DNA of 64,000 nt from Rhizomys pruinosus (GCA_009823505.1 VZQC01000280.1:34978-98977); one strand, 5' to 3'; positions 1 to 11,210 are shown, counted from the first letter of the stretch. Notes: a model not told the origin generated them from the sequence alone. Numbers and translations: made by a program.

Positions 1-915
1 GATTTCAGATATTCATCCATTTCTTCTAGATTTTCAAACTTGGTAGAATATAGGTTCTTGTAATATTCCCATATAATTTTCTTGATCTTTTCCTTGTCCG
101 TTGTGATATTTCCCTTTTCATCACAGATTGTATTGATTTGGAGTTGTTCCTTCTTTCTTTTTGTTAACTGGGCTAGAGGTCTGTCTATCTTGTTTATTCT
201 TTCAAAGAACCAACTTTTGGCTTCATTGATTTTTTGTATTGTTTTCTTTGTTTCTATTTCATTGATTTCTGCTCTGATTTTTGTTATTTCTTCCTGTCTG
301 TTGCGTTTAGGGTTCATCTGTTGTTGCCTCTCAAGTGCTTTTAGCTGTAGTGTTAGATCATTCACTTGTGCTCTTTCTGTTTTTCTAATGTAGGCACCCA
401 GGGCTATAAACTTCCCTCTTAGGACTGCTTTTAAGGTATCCCATAGGTTTTGTTGTGTTGTATTGTCATTGTCATTCAGTTCCAGGAATGCTTTTATTTC
501 TTTCTTTATCTCTTCCTTGACCCATTCATTATTCAAGAGTGTGTTGTTTAGTCTCCATGTGTTCTTGTAGGCAGTAGGGTTTGTCCTGGTGTTGATGTTG
601 AGCTTTATTGCACTGTGGTCAGATAGAATGCACTTTGATTTGCTCTTTATAATCTTGTTAGTTCTTTAAATATGTTCCCAATTGTGTTTCTGATATGTGT
701 GTCCTGGGCCATCCTCAGGGGGATCCCACTGTAGGAATCTTCCATAGGGTTGGTAGAGCTTGATGCAGGATTATCCTGCCCCTTTCCTGTGTTGTCTGTT
801 GTTCGTGTTCCTGGCATATGGACTTCTCCTTGCCTGTATTCCAATGTGAGTCCTAAATGCCTCTTCACTGTGTTGAAGGCTTGCTTTGCTTGCCTCCTTC
901 AGATGCCTTCATAAT
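1..915 (-). mobile_element. L1 fragment with internal deletion
   Basis: Positions 1-655 match, on the minus strand, the part of L1 ORF2 that also lies at about 29,510-30,130. The match then jumps at about 655 to sequence equivalent to 31,900-32,130, at the ORF1/5' end of the full-length L1 in this window. About 1.75 kb of L1 (ORF2 N-terminus and most of ORF1) is therefore missing. No intact reading frame remains. The left end is cut by the window edge. Confidence 0.85.
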
Positions 916-951
916 CCCAGTTGGTGGGCTCTTTAGCACCTGGCACCTGCA

Positions 952-1178
952 CTTGCCTCTCAGCTGGACTGGGGAGATCTCAGATCTCAAGACTCAACAT
1001 CACCTTTAATACCAGCTGGGAGGATAACTCCGCCCCCACAGCCACAAAGCCAATTAAGCCAAAGACAACTGGATTAATGGATTAATTAGATGAAATCAAT
1101 CAGTAATCAGCCTTGCTGAAGCACCAAGCTGCTGCCTACCTACCTGTGCTTGCCTCTCAGCTGGACTGAGGAGATCTC
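952..1178. repeat. 30-bp direct repeat pair
   Basis: A 30-bp sequence beginning CTTGCCTCTCAGCTGGACT occurs at 952-981 and again at 1,149-1,178 with one mismatch, 197 bp apart. It lies between the end of the L1 fragment and the left edge of the segmental duplication. It may mark a rearrangement point; its origin is not recognised. Confidence 0.6.
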
Positions 1179-1367
1179 CTCTTTTTCTTAAAGAAGACCC
1201 ACCCCCCCGCTTGTTGACACTGAGTGGGAGGAAAGGGAGAAGAGACCATAGTCTTCTACCAATGCTAAGCCATGTCTGTATGGTCAGGACCCCCACCTTG
1301 GAAGCTGAGATGTAGTCCACTGACTCTGGAGAAAAGGTGGAGAATATGTGACTTTACTGTGTTAGTT

Positions 1368-1417
1368 CTGTACTCTTCTGACCTTGGCAAGGTGCCACCA
1401 TGGACTTTACTAACACC
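1368..1417 (+). promoter_or_regulatory. PBREM-like phenobarbital-responsive enhancer, copy 1
   Basis: A 50-bp module has the architecture of the Cyp2b PBREM. NR1 is a DR4, TGTACT-CTTC-TGACCT (1,369-1,384). A nuclear factor 1 site follows, TTGGC-AAGGT-GCCA (1,385-1,397). NR2 is a second DR4-like site, TGGACT-TTAC-TAACAC (1,401-1,416). In mouse and human CYP2B genes this module binds the CAR/RXR heterodimer (also PXR) and mediates barbiturate-type induction. Here it lies about 3.65 kb upstream of the exon 1 ATG at 5,037, further than the roughly 2.3 kb known in mouse, partly because of inserted SINEs. The NR2 half-site reads TAACAC where copy 2 has TGACAC. Activity is inferred from the family. 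Confidence 0.85.
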
Positions 1418-1773
1418 AGGACCTTGCTTTTGCTATGCTGGGTGACCTGGCACTGAAGGCGTAGGTTGTCTGGTGGGAGCCATGGAGCCCAGAAGTGATC
1501 TCCATAGTCCTCAGACTTTGGGGGAGGCATGCTGTCTTCCCCATGAATAGACAGAGGAAATGAAGCACAGAGAGGTTGAGAGACTTAACTGAGGTCACAC
1601 AGAGCATGAAACCTTCATTATCCAACATCATAGCCACTTTTGGGACATGGCCATTAGATACCCGAAATGTGCCAGATGTGTTGGCACACATCTGTAATCC
1701 CAGCCCTAAGGTAGGTTGTGACAGGAGCACTGTGAATTTGAGGCCATCTAGGGCTATGTAGGGAGACCTTTTC

Positions 1774-2020
1774 TTTTTTTTTATTTTTTTTATTTATTTC
1801 TGTATGTGTATGAATGTACTGTCTGCATGCAAGTGTGTGCACCCGTGTCGTGCAATGCTGCGGAGGTCAGAAGAGGGTGTTGGATTCCCCTGGAACTGGA
1901 GTTCTCCTGGAATTGGAGTTTCAGATTGTTCTCAGCTGCATGTGGGTGCTGGGGATCGAACCCGGGTCCTCTGCAAGAGCAGTCGGCGCTCTTAACTGCT
2001 AGGCCATCTCTCCAGCCCCA
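1774..2020 (-). mobile_element. B2 SINE, copy-1-specific
   Basis: Antisense B2: a T-rich tail at the left, the tRNA-like head ending in CCATCTCTCCAGCCCC at the right, with A/B-box-type sequence near 1,945-2,000. It is flanked by the direct repeat GGAGACCTTTTC (1,762-1,773 and 2,021-2,032). The equivalent site in the other duplicate (about 16,205) is empty, so the insertion came after the segmental duplication. Confidence 0.9.
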
Positions 2021-2288
2021 GGAGACCTTTTCTAAGACAAAAATAAACCAAGAGATTAACCAACCAACCTGCTTGAAATATGCCATGAATTTTTATTAAA
2101 AAACTGGATACTTCTGTTGTTGGAAAACTTCTGACACACTTAGAAAAACAGAGTAATATGAATCCTGTTTTTCAGTGGCAAGATTCATGAACTCAAATCA
2201 AAGATTTTTTGAGGACAAAAAGAAAAATAAAAAATGGTTTTTAAATATTTCTATATATGTTGTAGTAGCAACACAGTACCCCCAAAAA

Positions 2289-2499
2289 ATTAGCCAGGCC
2301 TGGGGCCTTTAGTGTGTAATCCCAGGTACTTCGGAGGCTGAGGCAAGAAGATCACAAATTTAAGGCCAGTCTGGGTTACAACATGAGACCTACAACAAGA
2401 GCAGGTCATAGTGCTCACACCTGTGATCCTGGCACTTGGGAGGGAGAGGAAAGGAGAGGAAGAGTTCAAGGCCAGAGTGGACCACGGTGAAACTATGAT

Positions 2500-2542
<43 letters not shown>

Positions 2543-2885
2543 TTTTTTGGCCTTTTTGAGACAGGGTATCCCTTTAGTCCCAGCTGGCCTGGGCCTCCTT
2601 ATACAGACCAGGGTGTCTTTGGACTCACAGAGATCCACCTGCCTCCAAAACAAATAGGATGTTATGGGGGTTTTGATGCAGCTCAGTTGGTGGAGTGCTG
2701 GCTTCCACAGCACACACAGAGCCCAGCTTTAATCCCCAGCTCTCTTTCACAGGACCATGGTGGCTCAAGCCTTTGTTCCCAGCACCTGGGAACTGGAGGT
2801 AGAAGGATTAGAAGTTCAATGTAATCCTTGGCTACGAAGAGGTTCAGGCCAGGCAGGACTGTGGGAGACCTTGTCACAATGAAAG
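2289..2885. mobile_element. SINE cluster (B1, simple repeat, B1, B4)
   Basis: Four elements in a row are shared with copy 2 (16,462-17,015). They are a B1-like element in sense (about 2,289-2,400), an (ATTT)n tract (2,490-2,545), an antisense B1 (about 2,546-2,655, with the GAGACAGGGT start and AGATCCACCTGCCT), and a B4-type element with an ID-like head and B1-like tail (about 2,665-2,885). Confidence 0.75.
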
Positions 2886-3340
2886 GAATTAAGGTGCAAG
2901 GCTAGGCTGCCAACACACCCAAAGGACATCTGAACTGGACAGCCTTGGTCTCCTCAAAGCATGCAGTCCCTGAGCCCCTTCCTCTCTATGTGCTGCACAG
3001 TAGGACATCTAGTGTTATGCAGTGCTGACCACTGTGTTAGTGGGTGCTTGATAGGACCACTTCTGTGTCATCCTGCTCCTCCCTCTCTGCTTCATTTAAA
3101 CTTCTGAAAGCTGATGCTGACAGATCTGAGGTCAAGTGATGTTAATGTAGGATCTCTGATCCTTGATATTTCTTTTTCAAATCTTAAAAAAATTCCTATT
3201 TATTTATTTCCATGTGCCCTAGGAAGTAGGTGGACACCAGAGGACAACTTATAAGAGTCCATTCTGTCCTTCTATGATGTGGGACCCGAGATTGAAAACA
3301 AGTCATCAAAAAAGTCATCAAAAAAGTTGACAAGCACTTT

Positions 3341-3484
3341 TTTTTGTCTTTTTGCAACAGGGTCTCCCTGTAGCTCCAGCTGTCCTGGAACTCACTCTGT
3401 AGACCAGGCTAGCCTTGAACTCATAGAGATCTGCCTGCCTCTGGCTTCTGAATGCTGGGATTAAAGGCATGAACCACACCCATG
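3341..3484 (-). mobile_element. B1 SINE, copy-1-specific
   Basis: Antisense B1 with a T-rich start, GGGTCTCCCTGTAGC, and CTGGGATTAAAGGCATG near the end. It is flanked by GACAAGCACTTT (3,329-3,340) and GACAAGCGCTTT (3,485-3,496). Copy 2 has an uninterrupted counterpart at about 17,458-17,470, so this is a second insertion after duplication. Confidence 0.85.
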
Positions 3485-3496
3485 GACAAGCGCTTT

Positions 3497-4944
3497 GCCC
3501 ACTGAGCCATCAGGACTAGGCCACCAGTTCTAATGATTGACATCTCTTTGTATGCACTGTTTGGGGAAGATCTCTCTAACCGGAAGTTGCTCCATAGTCA
3601 AGAAAGTCCTCGGACGCCCGCCTCAGCTCCAGAGTGCAGGGATCAGAGGTGCTTTGACTCATCCACTTTCTGCAGCCCTGATGGGAAGCCCAGGATTCCA
3701 TTCATGGAAGGAAGGACTCGGCCAACTGGCCACGTCTCCAGGTGACTTGTCCTTTAATCTCTGTGCTATTTGGAACAGCTCTGGAGTCTGCGGCCTTGTC
3801 TACGTGGCTGGCTCTCCTTCGGTTTCTTCTACTTCCTCTGTTGATGGCTCACCAGTTCCTTCCAGATTTTCACCTGTCACCACCTCTTCGCTTAGACATC
3901 AAGTTAAGAAATACGTTTTAATGGAGAGAAAAATTTCAACAAGAAACATGTCAGCAGCATCAACAGGTCAGTTATGGCCTCCTCTTCTCCTTTCTCCAGG
4001 TCTCAGGAGTGCTGCCTGCCCCTTTGCAGTGTTACATGCAGTACCAAGGCCTCATCAGATGCCAGGGCTGTGTTCTTGGAAATCACAGCGACCAGAAACG
4101 CAAGTCACAACAATTTCTGCTCAGTTTCATTCATTTCTGCTCTTTTGTTACAGCAGGAAAGAGCCTAAGATGGTCTCTGTATGCCTGGAGTGCAGTCTAG
4201 AGTGGAAAACAGAGACTGCATCATGGAGAGACCTGCAGAGTGCATCAGAGAACTTCATGTGCCGTGAAGGGAGCCAGAAGGAGGCAGGAAATGACCAGCC
4301 ACTGGCCACAGTGAGACTCGAGCTCCTCCCCAGGGTCTCACCCTCTCTCCACTGGACTCCCATCTCCCCCCAGGTGTCTCCACTCCAGAATCTCTTGCCC
4401 CTTCTTCTTCTCCCACCCATTTCCATTATAGAACAGAGATTGAAATGGAGACATCCTATTGGCCAGTTGTTTGACAGCATGAGTTAGGAGATGCACAAGC
4501 ACGCACAGCTCACAGACACACACAGGACACATCACACCTTCTTGTGACACTCAGCTAAACATATGGAACCAAGAAAGTAACAGAGACACTTCCACACTCT
4601 CAGGAATATGCATGCAAACACAGCGTATGAGGAAGAATAAATAAGCAAGCACATCTAGACTCAGGCACAGAAACACACACCTGCACACTCACAGAAAAAG
4701 CACACAGCACATACACAGATGCACAACGGCACACATGGACAAACACTGGGCACACGAGTGCACACTGACCCAGAGAAATCAAGATGCATGGCCTCCACTG
4801 CTACTTTGCACCTTGGGATCCATATCACAGAGTCCTTGCCAACATCAAGGGCGGGGTAGAGAAGCAGGGAGTGAGCGGGTTACCAGGCAGCACGAGGAAG
4901 GACATTTGTCACATTTCTGGACAACGATGGGCTGGGAGGCGGGA
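3497..4944 (+). other. CYP2B 5' flank, copy 1, no gene recognised
   Basis: Single-copy-looking upstream flank shared with copy 2, apart from a deletion at about 3,945 where copy 2 has over 1 kb more. A long open frame from 3,537 to 4,487 is not conserved in copy 2 and resembles no known protein. A (CA)-rich stretch covers about 4,500-4,750. No exon is seen. Confidence 0.6.
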
Positions 4945-5036
4945 ACAGATGAAGTTGCATAACTGGGCTGGGAGGCAGGTTCAGGATAAAAGGTCCATCT
5001 CACCACAGTGGAGTGGACAGTGGTCAAACCAGGACC
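4945..5036 (+). promoter_or_regulatory. CYP2B proximal promoter and 5' UTR, copy 1
   Basis: TTGCATAA (4,955-4,962) fits a C/EBP site and lies where CYP2B genes carry their C/EBP element just upstream of the TATA region. GATAAAAG (4,985-4,992) is the non-canonical TATA-like box typical of the family, about 45 bp upstream of the ATG. Transcription is therefore expected to start near 5,010-5,020, giving a 5' UTR of only about 20-30 nt. The ATG context is AGGACCATGG, a good Kozak match. Both motifs are conserved in copy 2. Confidence 0.75.
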
Positions 5037-5207
5037 ATGGAGCTCAGCGTCCTCCTCCTCCTGGCTCTCCTGGGCAGCTTCTTGCTGCTCCTGGTCAGAG
5101 GTCACTCAAGGGCCCGTGGCCACCTCCCACCAGGACCCTATCCCCTGCCCATCTTGGGGAACCTCCTGCAGATGGACAGACAAGGCCTTTTCAGCTCCTT
5201 CCTGAGG
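5037..5207 (+). CDS. CYP2B exon 1, copy 1 (signal anchor, 57 residues)
   Basis: 171 nt, phase 0, followed by a GTAAGT donor at 5,208; this is the standard CYP2B exon 1 length. Residues 1-20 are a short acidic start plus a Leu-rich membrane anchor for the cytoplasmic face of the ER. Next come RGHSRARGH, the proline-rich hinge PPGPYPLP (residues 31-38), and [10 protein letters not shown]. Position 35 is Tyr, where CYP2B proteins usually have Arg. The exon differs from copy 2 at three bases, each changing an amino acid (Arg27/His, Gln49/Lys, Phe52/Leu). The nearest exon 2 is 33.7 kb downstream with the second exon 1 in between. This exon may be an alternative first exon or the head of a separate paralogue lost by the assembly. 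Confidence 0.9.
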
Positions 5208-6329
5208 GTAAGTCCTGAGTGAGGGGACCTGAGATTCGGCGGGGCTCTGGCTTTGTAGTTGGAGATCCCCCAGCAGGAAGAGGAGGACTCCTTCCAAGCT
5301 CCAGGTCCAGGCGGGAGGGTGGGTGAGTGAAGGTGAGATGCTGAGGTGTGGTGAATGCTGGTCTGACTGACAGAGGTGTCCTGGCTGAGTTGGACTATGT
5401 GGGGCACTGTCTGCCCAGGGGGCAAGGTGGACAGGTGTTGGGTTGTGAGCCGTGGGTGTAGATTTTCACTCTCCATGTCCTTGGGTGCTTGCGTGTTCTG
5501 GCAGAGAAAGAAAAATGTCAGAGGCATCAAGAACAAATAGCTCTTACATTTGCCAACAAGAGTTCGCAAAGATTAACCTGAGGTGTGTCAGGACAAAGGG
5601 GAGGAGAGGCAACAGGAGATGGGCTGTGGAGGGATCATTTATCAACAATAGACACCACACACTGTTACAGCAGCCAGCCTGGCACAGTATATACCAGTGT
5701 CTGTATGGCTACTTCACACACAAGATTTCATATTCAGTTACTCTTGTGCAGTAATTGGTCAGCATCTGTGACCCCACCTCCCAATGACAGAACTAAAGCA
5801 GTGTCTAGATCTTCTGCTCATCTGTCCTTCCCCATCACTGTGGAGACCAAACTCTTGGATCTTGGTTTTGTTGCCCCTGGACTTTTATTACATCATCCAC
5901 TCAAAGCAATGACCCACTTTATTTTCATTTATTTTTGAGACAGGGTCTTGCCCTGTATTTCCCAAGCTGGTTCTAGCTCATGATCCTCTGCCTTCACCTC
6001 CAGATGGCTGGATGACAGGTGTGCCATCCACACCTGGCCATAAAACTTGAGTCACAGAACATATGTTTCCACACATTGGATCAAGTTGTCATTTTGTGTC
6101 GCTTACTTTACAGAAAATAATTTTTCTTCTTCATTTTCAGTAGGATTTTCCCAACTTCACAGTGTATTTGGTCTCCCTCCCTCAGCTCATTCCAGGACCA
6201 CCCCTTCTGCATTATCCACCAACTAAATGTCCTCTTCTTAAAATAAATTTGTGTTAATAATATACTCCTGCTTGTGTGGGCATTCACTGGAGCATTATAG
6301 ACACACCAGGCACACATTGAGAAAATATT

Positions 6330-6330
<1 letters not shown>
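5208..6330 (+). other. Start of CYP2B intron 1, copy 1
   Basis: Intronic sequence colinear with 20,557-21,688. An old antisense B1 covers about 5,918-6,042. A degraded third copy of the first 235 bp (5,302-5,536) sits upstream of the second exon 1, at 19,109-19,345. Confidence 0.75.
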
Positions 6331-6374
<44 letters not shown>

Positions 6375-6505
6375 CAGCCTTTTTTGGTCTTTTTGAGACT
6401 TGATCTCCTTGCAGTCCCAGTTGGCCTGGAACTCTTTATGTAGGTTGGGCTGGCCTTAAAGGCACAAAGATCACCTGCTTCTGCTTCCTAAGTGCTGGGA
6501 TTAAA
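6331..6505. repeat. (CTAT)n microsatellite plus truncated antisense B1
   Basis: A perfect (TATC)n array occupies 6,331-6,374. It is followed by an antisense B1 (about 6,375-6,505) that ends abruptly after GGGATTAAAGGC. The orthologous B1 in copy 2 (21,838-21,983) continues normally, so 6,505 is a breakpoint or assembly junction. Confidence 0.8.
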
Positions 6506-8972
6506 GGCGAAAAGAATATAGAATAAGTGCATTATCATGCTTTCTCATCATGGCTCCCAGAGTTCAAATGAGAACCTGAGCTCAGCCCTGAAGCGAGAAT
6601 GGCCCATTAAGAGCAAAATCCTGGGTTCACGGAGTCCACAGTTTATCTGGCCAGTTCAGGAGTTTTCTAAGCATCAGGTTGTATGTACTATCTCTATTGA
6701 TTCCTTCCCTGGGGTCAGAGAAAATCGAATAGAGAGGCTGGGTCTGGTACGATTTGACCCTTAGACTCAGATGTAGAATTGTCTTTATTGTTGTGTGTGT
6801 GGCTGTGGTGTGTGTGTGTTGTGTGCCTTTCAGCCACCTTAGTCCAAATCAGAGTTGTCAGTGGTAACAGTTGTGTTTAACTCTGCAAGCGTTTTCCTTA
6901 CTACTTTGAAAAAAGAGAAGGCAGGAAGTATGGACATATTTATCCACATCGTGGGGTTCATTATGCCCTAAGTCCTGCTGATTGCAGGTGGCTACAGGTT
7001 AACATGAAAATGGGAGACAGACCCTTGTGGGTTCACACACTGGTAGTCACAGCTCCTGGAGTTCAGAGGGTAGAAAAAAGACAGAGAAGCATAGAAGGAT
7101 AGTAGGAGACAGGGAGGAACTGGGATGAGGAGGGGAGAGGGAACGAAAGGAGGGAGGAATTGAAGGGGAAGTACTAGCTGGGGGGGAGAGAGAAGGTGTA
7201 TGAAGACAGAAGGAGAAGGAAGGAGGGACGGGCGAGAGAAAAGGAGGCAGGAAGGACGTAGGGGACAGAAGGAGGATGGGTGGGAGAGAGAGAGAAAGTA
7301 AACAGGGTGCCACATCACCGGGGAAAGAAATAAGGCGCCAGACATGAGAGACATGGAGATAAAGATGGAGAGAGTGACCATGTTCATCAGAGAGACACAG
7401 GCCATCCAAGGAGCCGGCCTCCTGACAGCTGTGCTCCCCGTGCCAGATCACCATCTTACAGCCTTCTTTACATGTTTCACCTCCACCTCCGGGTCTCCAG
7501 AGTTACCTGTTTACAGTTTTCTTATAGCTCTCTTTTCCTCTATCATCTCAGGAATGACAGCTGTTCCAGAAGGACATGAATGATGAAGAAAAAGACCCTT
7601 GAAAACTTGCGAAACAGGCACATGAAACACATACACAGACACCTGTTTTAAACAGGGATGACCACATGCACACTCATGCACAGGAGCAACACCCACCACC
7701 CACCATCACCACACAGACCCATGAGGACAGGCTCCCCTGTGGCCCCAGGTTGCCCTTGACCTGCTGTATATCCCAGGATGGCACCTGAATTCCTGATCCA
7801 CCTGCATCATCTTCTAAGTGCTTGGATCACAGGTTGTGCCCCACCATAACTGGCTCAAACACAGTATTTTAGCCAAGATAATAGTTTTTATGTAGCTATT
7901 AACAGTAGTACGTGATTAGTAACACAGGGACCAGGCCCAGCTTCCTGTAGACACCACCACCACAATAGAAAACAGACATGTGACAAAGGGCAGTAAGAGT
8001 CACAGGAATAGCCGGCTACAGAGGGACAGGCTTGCTGGGGAGATGGGAAACAACAGAGACCCCACACTCCCTCAGCTGCTGCCACTATGAGGGCACCCCT
8101 GATGTACAGGGTGGTGGAGCCCGTGGAGACCCACTCATGCCTTGAGTTGAGGGAAAGAAACAGAGTGTGTGAAAGAAAGGGTCTCCTGGAATTCCCAGGA
8201 GACAAAAGAAACCGTGAGATCCTCCAGAGGCCTGGTAGGTGTTCACAGAAAATCCTCAGGGCCTATTTTTTTGGGGGGGTGGTGGGGGGGTTGGGGGTGT
8301 GGTGGTGGGTGGTGGGGTGGTGGGGGGGGGGGTGTGTTTTTTTTTTTTTTTTTCTTTTTTCCCCCCCTTCCCACCCCCCACTCCCCCCCCACCCCCCCTC
8401 TCCCCCCCCCAAAAAAAAAAAACAAGGAAGGTCCCAAGGGCAGGAAAGAAGCATCTGAGGATAAAGGAAAGGGTACAGTGGCTTCTATTAGACCAGGATA
8501 ACACTGACCCCGTGACTCAGAAGGAAAGATGTTCCTAATGCACAGAACACTGAGACTCAGTCAGGTCTTACCTACTGAGAGGGAATCGTTAGTGCTCCAC
8601 TGAACACTTCTTAAACTCAGTGAACCAAATTATCTTTGTTTTTTATTTTATTAATTTATTTTATTTTATTCATTCTTTTTTTTTTTTGGTTTTTTGAGAC
8701 CGGGTTTTCCCGTATCCCCCAAACTGTTCCTGGAACCCTCAACTATGAAGACCAGGTGCGCCTTGGAATTCACAAAGACAGGCTACGTGAGGAAAGACAA
8801 GGCAACACCCAGTTCTGTGGGGCCAGGAACTGTCACACTGGTCGTGAGAAATGTAAATGTTTACACCTGCCTCTGGCCTCCCGAGTGCTTGAATTAAAGG
8901 GGTACACCACCCACACCTGGTTTATTTTCTTTTATCCATATCTTTATGCCTCCATCTTCCCACCCATATTTA
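6505..8972 (+). repeat. Indel-rich second copy of 11,200-13,440
   Basis: This block repeats 11,200-13,440 in the same order and orientation. It includes a purine-rich GGGAGA-type tract (about 7,070-7,310), an old antisense B1 (about 7,728-7,858) and the B1 with the 85-bp internal insertion. Long runs are identical, but many single-base insertions and deletions are scattered elsewhere, such as an interrupted (TG)n at 6,795-6,830. Patchy identity with indel noise suggests uncorrected read sequence rather than an aged duplicate. No coding exon is seen. Confidence 0.75.
8265..8422. repeat. Low-complexity G-, T-, C-, A-run block
   Basis: About 158 bp are almost wholly homopolymer runs in the order G-rich (with GGTGG), T-run, C-rich, A-run. 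They sit between GGGCCTAT and AAGGAAGGTCCC. The matching place in the cleaner copy (about 12,907-12,920) holds only about 9 bp, so this is an insertion in the indel-rich copy and probably not real genomic sequence. Confidence 0.85.
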
Positions 8973-11210
8973 TTTTTCCCAGACTCTGTCTACAGATTAC
9001 ATGGTGCTTTAGGACTTAGTAAAAGTAAATATGTGTATATTAAACAACATCGGTTTAAAGGTTCTGTTAAAAACGGTAATGCACCTTAGTTAATTAGAAA
9101 TATAAATAGTTGTCCACATTTGTTTTACTTAAAATCTGTATAACAATAACTTTGGGACTGGCACATACAAATCTTCTCTATAAATTTTCTGTTGTACAGT
9201 ATCATCTTGTAGCATTCTCTTTTACCTGTAGGATGGTTTAACTTAAGAAATTAAGTTTGCTTCCCAAATTAATGACATACAGTCACTCAGAACAGCTTGG
9301 GTGAATTTCATTAAATCTGTGCCTTGACTCCTGCCTATAGGTATGTGTACTACAACTGTCTTTTTCAAACTCATGGGTCAAAAAACAAAAACCAAAAATA
9401 AAAAGGGGGGATACAGATATATATGAAAGCTTTTTGTCAAAAACTTTGTAATTCAAATCTTAAAACTAACTACAGGAAAATATTTTTATGTTCTCACAGG
9501 TCAAAATATTACCAACTTAATAGCTGAGAAAGAAAAGACACAGCTTTGCATTGTATAGGATATACCAGGAAGTGCCAGCAGAAAGGTTGGCCCATCTGAA
9601 CATTGAAAGGAAGAAAAGCCTCAGACTGCTACAGGCATGGAACCCCTCTGTGGCTCCTACTTGTAACAGCTATTTATAATGAGTCCTAATGAAACTTACC
9701 TTCTTTGTGCCACAAAGTTTTAATATGAGAGACTTTCTTACCTCTCCTTCATAGAACAAGGAGGAATATGATTATGAGGCCATTCTCTAATGGTAAATTG
9801 GAGCCAACTGTTATAGAGGTAATCTGTTACAAAACCAGTAAAACTGCCTTCTTTAATTGACTAATAGACATAGGAACTGTGAAAAGGATTATTCTCTATT
9901 CAGAACCAAATATAATACTAAAATCTCCTTAAGATGTGTACTTAAGCTGTGCCCTAAGCAAAACATTTAATACAGGAGAGCTCTGGTATCAGCAATGGAT
10001 TATTCTACCAAGGAGATGTTGGCCAGGGGATCTAAGCCCCCCCAAGGTAAATGCTTCTTGCCTGTAAACTGGGATACCTGCAAGAAGAGAGGCGGTAAGG
10101 CCCTGCTGTCGAAGACCTGATGTAAGCATGGGAAAGATGTATTGAGAGCACACTTGCAAATGTACAGTTGGTCTCTGGAATACCAGAGATTGTCATCAAA
10201 GGCCACAAAACCAATAAAGCAAGTATAGGTCTCCTTGAGCCAAGCAAGACTCCTCTGTCAGCACCAGCTACACCTCACCTGCCTAGAAATACTGTGCAGC
10301 AGTGGCAACCATATGCCTGTATATCCCAAATCTAATTGGCTATTAGCTCTCTTCTTGGAGGAATAACCCATGGCTGATGCCACAGGCTTACATCCTCTAA
10401 TGGTTAGGAGATGTTATAAGCCACAGTAAGACCCTGTCATATTTTACAGAAAAAAAACGTAATTCATGGATTAACATACCATCCAAACATCTGTGTCTAT
10501 ACCAAAGTAATCTACCATAACATTTAGTACTGTTTAAATACCTATATATCTAATTGCTTGTGCTTCATTAGCAGGATTGAAAGGTTATTCCTGGACAAAC
10601 TGTCAGCCCATGAAAGGAAACAGCCAGAATTGACCAGAGTCCAAAACGACAGCTCCAGAGAAAATAGACTGCTTTGCTTCTTGTCCACCCGTGCCCCTTT
10701 TCTATTTTATTTTATTTTATTATTTATTTATGTGTATGAATCTACTGTCTGCATGTAGGTTTGTGCACACGTGTCGTGCAATTCCGCAGAGATCAGAAGA
10801 GGGTGTCGGATTCCCCTGGAACTGGAGCTCTCCTGGAATTGGAGTTACAGCCGGTTCTCAGCTGCCATGTGGATGCTGGGGATCGAACCTGGGTCCTCTG
10901 TAAGAGCAGTCGGTGCTCTTATCCACTAGGCCATCTCTCCAGCCCCCCTTTTCTAAGCCTAGGGAACAATCTGCAGAAGAGGGGGCATGGAAGAATGTAA
11001 AGGCTGTGATTGGGGTGAATGGTGAAACTACAGCAATGTAGACTGGACACTTATTTGATCGATTTGATTGAACATACAAGCCCCCCACCTGGACGGTGGG
11101 ACCCTTGGGCTGTGTGGGTTTGGGCACAACTGCTTGCAAATTGGTTTTACATGAAGGATGCCTGTACATATAAATTATTACTTATTGTTAAAAAATGAAA
11201 AAAAAGGAAG
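8972..11210 (+). mobile_element. 5'-truncated L1, 3' UTR only
   Basis: Sense-strand sequence matches the reverse complement of the 3' UTR of the full-length L1 (24,890-26,820). It starts at a CAGACTCTGTCTACA-type segment and ends in an A-rich tail near 11,190-11,210. It contains a later B2 insertion. No L1 coding sequence remains. The short open frame at 10,558 has a counterpart in all three L1 copies here, but it lies in the UTR and is not evidence of a gene. Confidence 0.8.
10706..10946 (-). mobile_element. B2 SINE inside L1 3' UTR
   Basis: Antisense B2 with an A/T-rich tail at 10,706-10,735 and the head CCATCTCTCCAGCCCCC at about 10,931-10,947. CCCCTTTTCTA-type sequence flanks both sides. 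The same L1 position in the full-length element (about 25,120) is uninterrupted. Confidence 0.85.

Larger units (their letters stand above)
1181..6505 (+). repeat. Segmental duplication, copy 1 (CYP2B 5' flank, exon 1, start of intron 1)
   Basis: This interval is colinear with 15,620-21,970 from the shared run near TTTTTCTTAAAGAAGAC to a shared B1 element. The two copies differ by substitutions and by discrete insertions, with exon 1 about 98% identical, so they look like real paralogous sequence rather than read noise. Copy 1 alone has a B2 at 1,774-2,020 and a B1 at 3,341-3,484. It lacks about 1.1-1.4 kb present in copy 2 at 17,945-19,320. The copy stops abruptly inside a B1 at about 6,505. 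Confidence 0.85.

Noticed and set aside
3537..4487. Longest non-L1 open frame (316 codons) upstream of the first exon 1
   Set aside because: It resembles no protein family and is interrupted in the duplicate copy. It lies in promoter flank, so it is most likely a chance frame.
8087..8538. Overlapping glycine- or proline-rich open frames
   Set aside because: They are translations of the homopolymer block at 8,265-8,422.
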